Shown here: positions 32,705 through 36,964 of the stretch, one piece after another
How positions within the stretch are numbered: the first letter of the stretch is position 1
How the letters are laid out: the number at the start of each line of letters is the position of its first letter
Assembly (NCBI GenBank): GCA_037440525.1
Contig: JBBITW010000011.1
Coordinates: 1 to 36,964 of the forward strand
Reading direction: 5' to 3'
DNA: 36,964 bases
DNA from: JBBITW01 sp037440525
GTDB taxonomy: Bacteria > Desulfobacterota > BSN033 > UBA1163
Program-made: the position numbers and the translations under genes
Notes under the pieces: model-generated
Told to the model about the DNA's origin: nothing
What the model saw: the letters and a program-made list of their open reading frames with translations, nothing else
The model's database searches: none

Positions 32705-33157
32705 TTACTCCATTCTCATTACTGTGTCAGCAACCAGATTTATTTCTCCTGTGAGATTGGTGATAAAACCAGGAAGTACTAAATAGGTATATGGATATTC
32801 TACAGAAACCTTTAACTGACTTCCTGCAGAGGAACCATTTCTTGTGATTGTAGTTCTGGCATTTGTGGGTTTGCCAAAGGTGATAAGGTTATTTTGCAGG
32901 TAATTGTTAACAATATTCTCTATTTCAGAATTCGCAAGGGGGGAGTAATCCCCCGTGAGCGGGTCTGTCCTGAAGACAATACCTGCCCTTGCCCCTTCAC
33001 GAGATGCATTTGTTATCATAGCCTTGTCGTAGAGAATAATACTGAACTCAACGACACCCAAGAGGATTACAACAAGGATTGGCAATATCAGAGCGAATTC
33101 TACCACAGAAGTTCCTCTGTGATCTTTAATGTTAAAGTTCATTTCTTCTGACCCCAT
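32705..33157 (-). CDS. tadE: Pseudopilin TadE
   Basis: The 150-residue protein has the TadE signature: RGTSVVEFALILPILVVILL with Glu20 five residues into the hydrophobic segment, then NASREGARAGIVF. TadE is a minor pilin processed by the TadV/CpaA peptidase. It starts 3 bases after the upstream lipoprotein's stop. The ATG at 33157 could be replaced by ATG 33142 (MNFN); both leave the domain intact. Confidence 0.9.
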   Translation of the reverse strand: MGSEEMNFNIKDHRGTSVVEFALILPILVVILLGVVEFSIILYDKAMITNASREGARAGIVFRTDPLTGDYSPLANSEIENIVNNYLQNNLITFGKPTNARTTITRNGSSAGSQLKVSVEYPYTYLVLPGFITNLTGEINLVADTVMRME

Positions 33158-33160
33158 TTC

Positions 33161-33439
33161 TCATTTAACCTGATTCTGAATTCCAAGAATAAAGGTTGGT
33201 GGAGGAGATGGCTTTTCAAATTCCTTTTCATATCTTTCCATAACTCTTTTTGCAGCGTTTCCATTAAATCCTGTAACAGGCTGAAGGTTCTTTTCAGCCT
33301 CTGGATCCAGTATCTGGTTATACTTTGCAAGTTTGTTGGAAGTTCCATAATCTATCTCCAGTCGGCTGGGTGTAGCACAGTATGGCAGAATTAGAAGTAG
33401 AATCATCAGTCCAAATGAGGTCAAAAATCTTTTTGACAT
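33161..33439 (-). CDS. Small Tad-locus lipoprotein (CpaD/pilotin-like position)
   Basis: The 92-residue protein has a signal peptide and lipobox ILPYC with Cys21. The mature part contains DPEAEKNLQPVTGFNGNAAK and a helical RVMERYEKEF. Small lipoproteins in this position between the secretin and TadE are typical of Tad loci and may act as pilotins for the secretin; sequence identity with CpaD/RcpB is not evident. It follows the secretin gene by 14 bases. Confidence 0.75.
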   Translation of the reverse strand: MSKRFLTSFGLMILLLILPYCATPSRLEIDYGTSNKLAKYNQILDPEAEKNLQPVTGFNGNAAKRVMERYEKEFEKPSPPPTFILGIQNQVK

Positions 33440-33453
33440 TCTTTCCTCCTTTT

Positions 33454-35328
33454 CTATTTTGGTATTATGTGTCCAAAATTCCCTTCCAACCCCTTAGCAG
33501 GGTTAGAGGGATTTTCAACATCTGATTTTCCTCTCCCTTCCTTCCCCTCCATTTTTCCAAGCATATAGAATTCAAAATCATCAGGCTCAATAAATTGATC
33601 TGTGGGCAATGGTTGTTTTGTCATGTCGAGGGGTTTTACAAGATGGGGTGTAACGATGACGATCAATTCAGACTCATTTCTCTGAAAAGAGGTACTCCTG
33701 AACAGGGCACCCAGAATTGGGATATCTCCAAGGAGGGGAAATTTTGAGACGATTTCTCTTACATCATCCTTTAGGAGGCCTGCTATGGCAAAACTCTGTC
33801 CATCTGCAAGTTCAATCACTGTGGAAACACGCCTTGTGGTTAGGGATGGGATCAGAAATCCACTGATTGAAATTGAGTTGGAGAAGTCGAGTTCTGATAC
33901 CTCCGGAGATACCTGCATATTAATCTTCTTTGAACTCAAGACCGTGGGAGTAAAACTTAACCCAACTCCAAAGGGTTTGTACTCTATTGTTATAGCATTT
34001 GAATTACCTGTTTGTGGTACAGGTACTGGGAATTCTCCACCTGCCAGAAAATTTGCACTCTTTCCACTTAAGGTAATGAGTGTAGGTTCAGCAAGGATTT
34101 TTAATAATCCCTCTTCTTTTAAGGCGTCAATAAAGACGGTCCAGGTTGTATTATGGCTAAGGAATCGAAAGATGGAATTTATCCTGTCTGTCACTTCAAT
34201 TCCTGTTGATGGAAAACCCCCTCCAGGGAGTCTCGTCAAGTTATTTAAAAGGCTAAGACCAAGGTTCATGCCACTACTACTTATATAGTTAAAATTGAAT
34301 CCGAGCCTTCTTAGAAGACTTCGTGACATTTCAGCCACCCTTACCTCAAGCATAACCTGATGAACTCCAGCAACCTCTAACAGATTCACAACCCTGGTTT
34401 TTTCCTTTTCTGAAGGGAAGAAGGATTCTGCGAGTATCAATACCTGAGAGAGGTTTATGGCATTTGAAACTGATCCTGAGAGAGTAATCATGTTATTCGT
34501 CACTGTGACCTTAATATTCTTTTCCTCAGGTAAGATTTCATGGAGGGTCTCTTTGAATCGAGTAATATTAGATAAAAAGACATCAGAAGTGCCTGCTACC
34601 TGCATCAGGTTTAAAACCTTTTTTGGAAAATATGAATCGGCAAGGGCCATGACCTGTTCCATCTTTGATTTGCTTGAAATGGTTCCTGATAGGGCAACCT
34701 TATCTTGAATTGCTGTGACTCTAATCTCTTTCTCATCAGGCATGGTCTTATGAAGGGCTTCCTCCAATTGGGAAAATGCAGTACTGGATACTATCGGCTC
34801 AACATTTAGTAAATTAACAACCTTTTTTGGGAAGAAAGGTTCTGCGACGGCAAGTATCTGATCCCTCCTGAATGAGTTCGATACTGTCCCGGAAAGTGTA
34901 ATGTTATCGTGAGTAGCTATGACCTTCACATTTAATTCGTCTGGGAAGATATGAGAAATCATCTCTTTTAATCTCTCAACATCAGGGGAGACCTCCAGAT
35001 CTAAGATTGCTGAAATTCTATTTTCCATCCCCCATAGTGTTAGATTGGTTACTCCAGGGGACTTTCCGATTAAGGAAATCTGCCTGGAGGTAAGGATTAG
35101 TGCATCAGCAATCTCAGGTGCACCTATTGAGACCCTTTTGACAGGTTCATTCGTCTTAATTATAATAGTTTTACCTACGGTCAAACTGAATTTCTGCATA
35201 GGACGGGTCTCAAATGTAAATGGTGGGTGAATTTCTCCAGATACCTGGAGAGGGAATAGAAGGTAGATATTGTAGTATATTATTAGGAAAAAAATAAAAT
35301 TCACTGAATTTCTTTTCATCTCCTTCAT
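33454..35328 (-). CDS. cpaC: Tad pilus secretin CpaC/RcpA with three tandem BON-like repeats
   Basis: The outer-membrane secretin (624 residues from this start) has a signal peptide, an N-terminal pilus-specific domain (PMQKFSLTVGKTIII) and a C-terminal secretin domain (VMLEVRVAEM...PSLTTRRVSTVIELADG, LLGDIPILGALF, VTPHLV). Between them are three related segments of about 60-70 residues, each running P(D/E)E-x-V(K/R)V-LSG(T/S)(V/I)S-FFP-V(V/L)NL. Counted from ATG 35352 they lie at about 128-184, 196-253 and 266-328. Usual CpaC proteins have one BON domain and about 450-500 residues. ATG 35328 is preferred to 35352 because AGGGGAGGG precedes it and the earlier ATG lies within cpaB. Confidence 0.9.
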   Translation of the reverse strand: MKEMKRNSVNFIFFLIIYYNIYLLFPLQVSGEIHPPFTFETRPMQKFSLTVGKTIIIKTNEPVKRVSIGAPEIADALILTSRQISLIGKSPGVTNLTLWGMENRISAILDLEVSPDVERLKEMISHIFPDELNVKVIATHDNITLSGTVSNSFRRDQILAVAEPFFPKKVVNLLNVEPIVSSTAFSQLEEALHKTMPDEKEIRVTAIQDKVALSGTISSKSKMEQVMALADSYFPKKVLNLMQVAGTSDVFLSNITRFKETLHEILPEEKNIKVTVTNNMITLSGSVSNAINLSQVLILAESFFPSEKEKTRVVNLLEVAGVHQVMLEVRVAEMSRSLLRRLGFNFNYISSSGMNLGLSLLNNLTRLPGGGFPSTGIEVTDRINSIFRFLSHNTTWTVFIDALKEEGLLKILAEPTLITLSGKSANFLAGGEFPVPVPQTGNSNAITIEYKPFGVGLSFTPTVLSSKKINMQVSPEVSELDFSNSISISGFLIPSLTTRRVSTVIELADGQSFAIAGLLKDDVREIVSKFPLLGDIPILGALFRSTSFQRNESELIVIVTPHLVKPLDMTKQPLPTDQFIEPDDFEFYMLGKMEGKEGRGKSDVENPSNPAKGLEGNFGHIIPK

Positions 35329-35332
35329 TTCT

Positions 35333-36226
35333 CTATTCCCTCCCCTCAACATTGACTTTACTTATTTTATTCCCTTTGATTAATTCTACAGTAAATTTAA
35401 TTTGGCCCTCTGAAATCAGATTCGATTCCCTCAATACAGGCCTTTTTACCGGGTTTTGAAAGGTTGCCTTAATTGGCTTTTCAGCCTCTTTTCTGGAGTA
35501 GGCTTCAAGAAGATGTGAGATGGTCGTCCCTTTAGTCAAAACTTCCTCTGTATCCTTTAAATTTCTTAAGGCTAACTGGAGTTTCCCTTCAGTAGCTGCA
35601 AGGGCTAACTTCTCTGCCTCTTCAGGTGTTACTTCAAGTGTTATGACATCTACAGGTGATGACTTTTCATCCTTTGTCTTCTGTCCGAATTCTTGACCTG
35701 AGGCCAGGACAAGGACATTTTCAAGGACAATCTTTGTAATTGGTTCTGATTTTTGTCCCAATCTTTGAGGTTCTATGGTTACTAAGACATCTACACGATT
35801 TCCTGAGTGTATGAATCCCGCAACCCCTATCACCTTGTCCACCTTAACAGCAACTGCCCTTTTCTTATGGTTTATCAAGGCCGAAACACCACCTGTCTTA
35901 ACATCGATGGGAGCAAGTCTCGATTCGAGAAGTGGTTCTTTTGCCCTGACAGGCTGAATCAAAACCCTCCCGGTTAAATTGTTCGAATCTACGAAATAAC
36001 CCTCTGGAAGGCTCTCTTTTAGATAATCAGCGTTCTTCATCATGTCCTTCACAAGTATTGTTCCTGCCTGTATGTCCCTTATGGCTACAACAATGGAGAC
36101 CTTTTCCGGAGGTTTTAATATTTTTCTTGTAGCACTCCTTTTTAAATAATTATATCCAATTAGACTTGTAATAAATGCTATTGTAACAGCAACAAATAAA
36201 AATAGATGGGGTTTTAATTTAAGCAT
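35333..36226 (-). CDS. cpaB: Tad pilus assembly protein CpaB/RcpC
   Basis: The 297-residue protein has an N-terminal membrane anchor (9-28), a SAF domain (about 43-110; VVAIRDIQAGTILVKDMM) and a RcpC/CpaB domain (VKVDKVIGVAGFIHSGNRVDVLVT, LEVTPEEAEKLALAATEGKLQLALR). It is periplasmic and links the inner platform to the secretin. ATG 36226 lies behind GGAGGT. It ends 4 bases before the secretin start and is translationally close to it. Confidence 0.92.
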   Translation of the reverse strand: MLKLKPHLFLFVAVTIAFITSLIGYNYLKRSATRKILKPPEKVSIVVAIRDIQAGTILVKDMMKNADYLKESLPEGYFVDSNNLTGRVLIQPVRAKEPLLESRLAPIDVKTGGVSALINHKKRAVAVKVDKVIGVAGFIHSGNRVDVLVTIEPQRLGQKSEPITKIVLENVLVLASGQEFGQKTKDEKSSPVDVITLEVTPEEAEKLALAATEGKLQLALRNLKDTEEVLTKGTTISHLLEAYSRKEAEKPIKATFQNPVKRPVLRESNLISEGQIKFTVELIKGNKISKVNVEGRE

Positions 36227-36290
36227 CTCATACCTCCGGTCTCACTTTTATATATTCCTTTAATATGAAAAATAGAAAAATCCAGATGGA

Positions 36291-36785
36291 TCATCCTACA
36301 ATGGTATAGAAAATTGTTCCAAAGGCAATTGGTAAAGAATAATATAGATTCTGTTTTTCTCCTTCTGAATTTAAAAATTTTCTGCCATCATTTATACCAA
36401 AAGGGGAAGAAATCAAGGCCTTCCATTCCCTTCTCTTAATGGCGAGAAGAAGTATACTATAAATTCCGCCCGAAATTGAACTGTAGAGGAAAGAAAGGAA
36501 TATACCTTTTGGACCTAAAAATCCTCCAATTGCTCCTATAAGCTTTACATCCCCTGCCCCGATCCATCCAGAGAGATAGGAAAAAATCATCAACCCAATT
36601 CCAAGGCTCAGCCCCTGCAAGCTGAAGAAAATGCCCTCACTCCCATTTATCACCATATGGAAAAAGACTCCTATTAACATTGAGGAGAGAGTGAGCCAAT
36701 TTGGAATCCTATGGAGTCTTAAATCGTAAATTACTCCAGTAATCAGAATGACAAAAATGGGCAAAAAAAGATATTGCTCAATCAT
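36291..36785 (-). CDS. cpaA: Prepilin peptidase CpaA/TadV (A24 family)
   Basis: The 164-residue integral membrane protein has the two A24 aspartates: D21 in YDLRLHRIPN and D79 in GAGDVKL (76-82). Its short length without an N-terminal methylase domain fits the TadV/CpaA type. It cleaves leader peptides of Flp, TadE and TadF-like pilins. It is the first Tad gene in this window. No flp pilin gene is found between it and the right edge, so the pilin must lie outside. Confidence 0.9.
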   Translation of the reverse strand: MIEQYLFLPIFVILITGVIYDLRLHRIPNWLTLSSMLIGVFFHMVINGSEGIFFSLQGLSLGIGLMIFSYLSGWIGAGDVKLIGAIGGFLGPKGIFLSFLYSSISGGIYSILLLAIKRREWKALISSPFGINDGRKFLNSEGEKQNLYYSLPIAFGTIFYTIVG

Positions 36786-36904
36786 TAAGGCTTTTACCCT
36801 TAATTCTTTTCACTTTATATCCTTTTATATCCTTCAAAACCTACTTAGGAAATATATCCATGACCGATTGAATAGGAATTCGAGATTAATCCATAAAATA
36901 GGCC

Positions 36905-36964
36905 ATCATCCCCTTATTTCTCTACATTTAGAGACTGTGTCGCAATGAGGTGTATACCATTTTT
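36905..36964. repeat. Start of a further composite repeat copy, cut by the window end
   Basis: GAGACTGTGTCG at 36931-36942 and the following GAGGTGTATACCATTTTT match the beginning of copy C (16915-16947) in the same orientation, and copy B in reverse. Upstream CATCCCCTTATTTCTC weakly resembles ATCCCCCTCACCTTTCTC before copy C. The rest of this copy is expected beyond the window. Confidence 0.65.

Overview
The window is about 37 kb of fairly AT-rich bacterial DNA that looks like an anaerobe with a Gram-negative envelope. Reasons: abundant 4Fe-4S proteins, direct homocysteine synthesis by a DUF39/NIL-ferredoxin pair, nickel-pincer cofactor genes, a phenylphosphate-synthase-like enzyme, several lipoproteins and a Tad secretin. 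A Desulfobacterota-like lineage fits best, but no rRNA or other phylogenetic marker is present, so this is an inference. No rRNA, tRNA, CRISPR array or transposase gene was found.

Layout. (1) 1-761: gene-free, made of inverted-repeat elements, a candidate promoter and a hairpin. (2) 762-4910, plus strand: an operon with a split PEP-synthase-type phosphotransferase (swivelling-His subunit, then ATP-grasp subunit) and a Trp/Pro-motif membrane protein, closed by a strong hairpin terminator. (3) 5037-6637, plus: a HypE/AIR-synthase-like protein, an unusual two-cluster ferredoxin and a 69-residue CxxC protein. (4) 6638-7037: composite repeats and a hairpin between convergent units. (5) 7038-12031, minus: operon larE, ThiI-like PP-loop protein, thi4-like, a metzincin-tail protein, and an RNase HIII/zinc-ribbon/PIN fusion. 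(6) 12171-16750, minus: IscR-like Rrf2 regulator and cysK, a short inverted-repeat element, then DUF39 homocysteine protein, NIL-ferredoxin and mnmA. (7) 17216-20519, minus: tilS, a lipoprotein, larC. (8) 20632-36785, minus: a membrane spermidine-synthase-like protein, an AAA+ ATPase and a nearly complete Tad (Flp) pilus locus. The Flp pilin gene itself is not in the window.

How it fits together. Blocks 5-7 form a sulfur and tRNA-modification neighbourhood. CysK makes cysteine, DUF39 plus NIL-ferredoxin make homocysteine, MnmA and the ThiI-like protein are candidate tRNA thiolases, Thi4 handles sulfur for thiazole, and LarE donates sulfur to the nickel-pincer cofactor that LarC metallates. 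An Rrf2 protein with three IscR-like cysteines sits at the head and could couple this to Fe-S status. Block 8 builds a Tad pilus: prepilin peptidase, CpaB, secretin with pilotin-like lipoprotein, pseudopilins TadE/TadG, TadZ, TadA, TadB/TadC and TPR lipoproteins. Block 2 is the best candidate for an undescribed system: an ATP-dependent phosphotransferase of unknown, probably organic hydroxyl, substrate with a dedicated membrane protein built from about five two-helix repeats. Related intergenic repeats separate the blocks and bracket blocks 2-3 and blocks 5-6 in inverted orientation.
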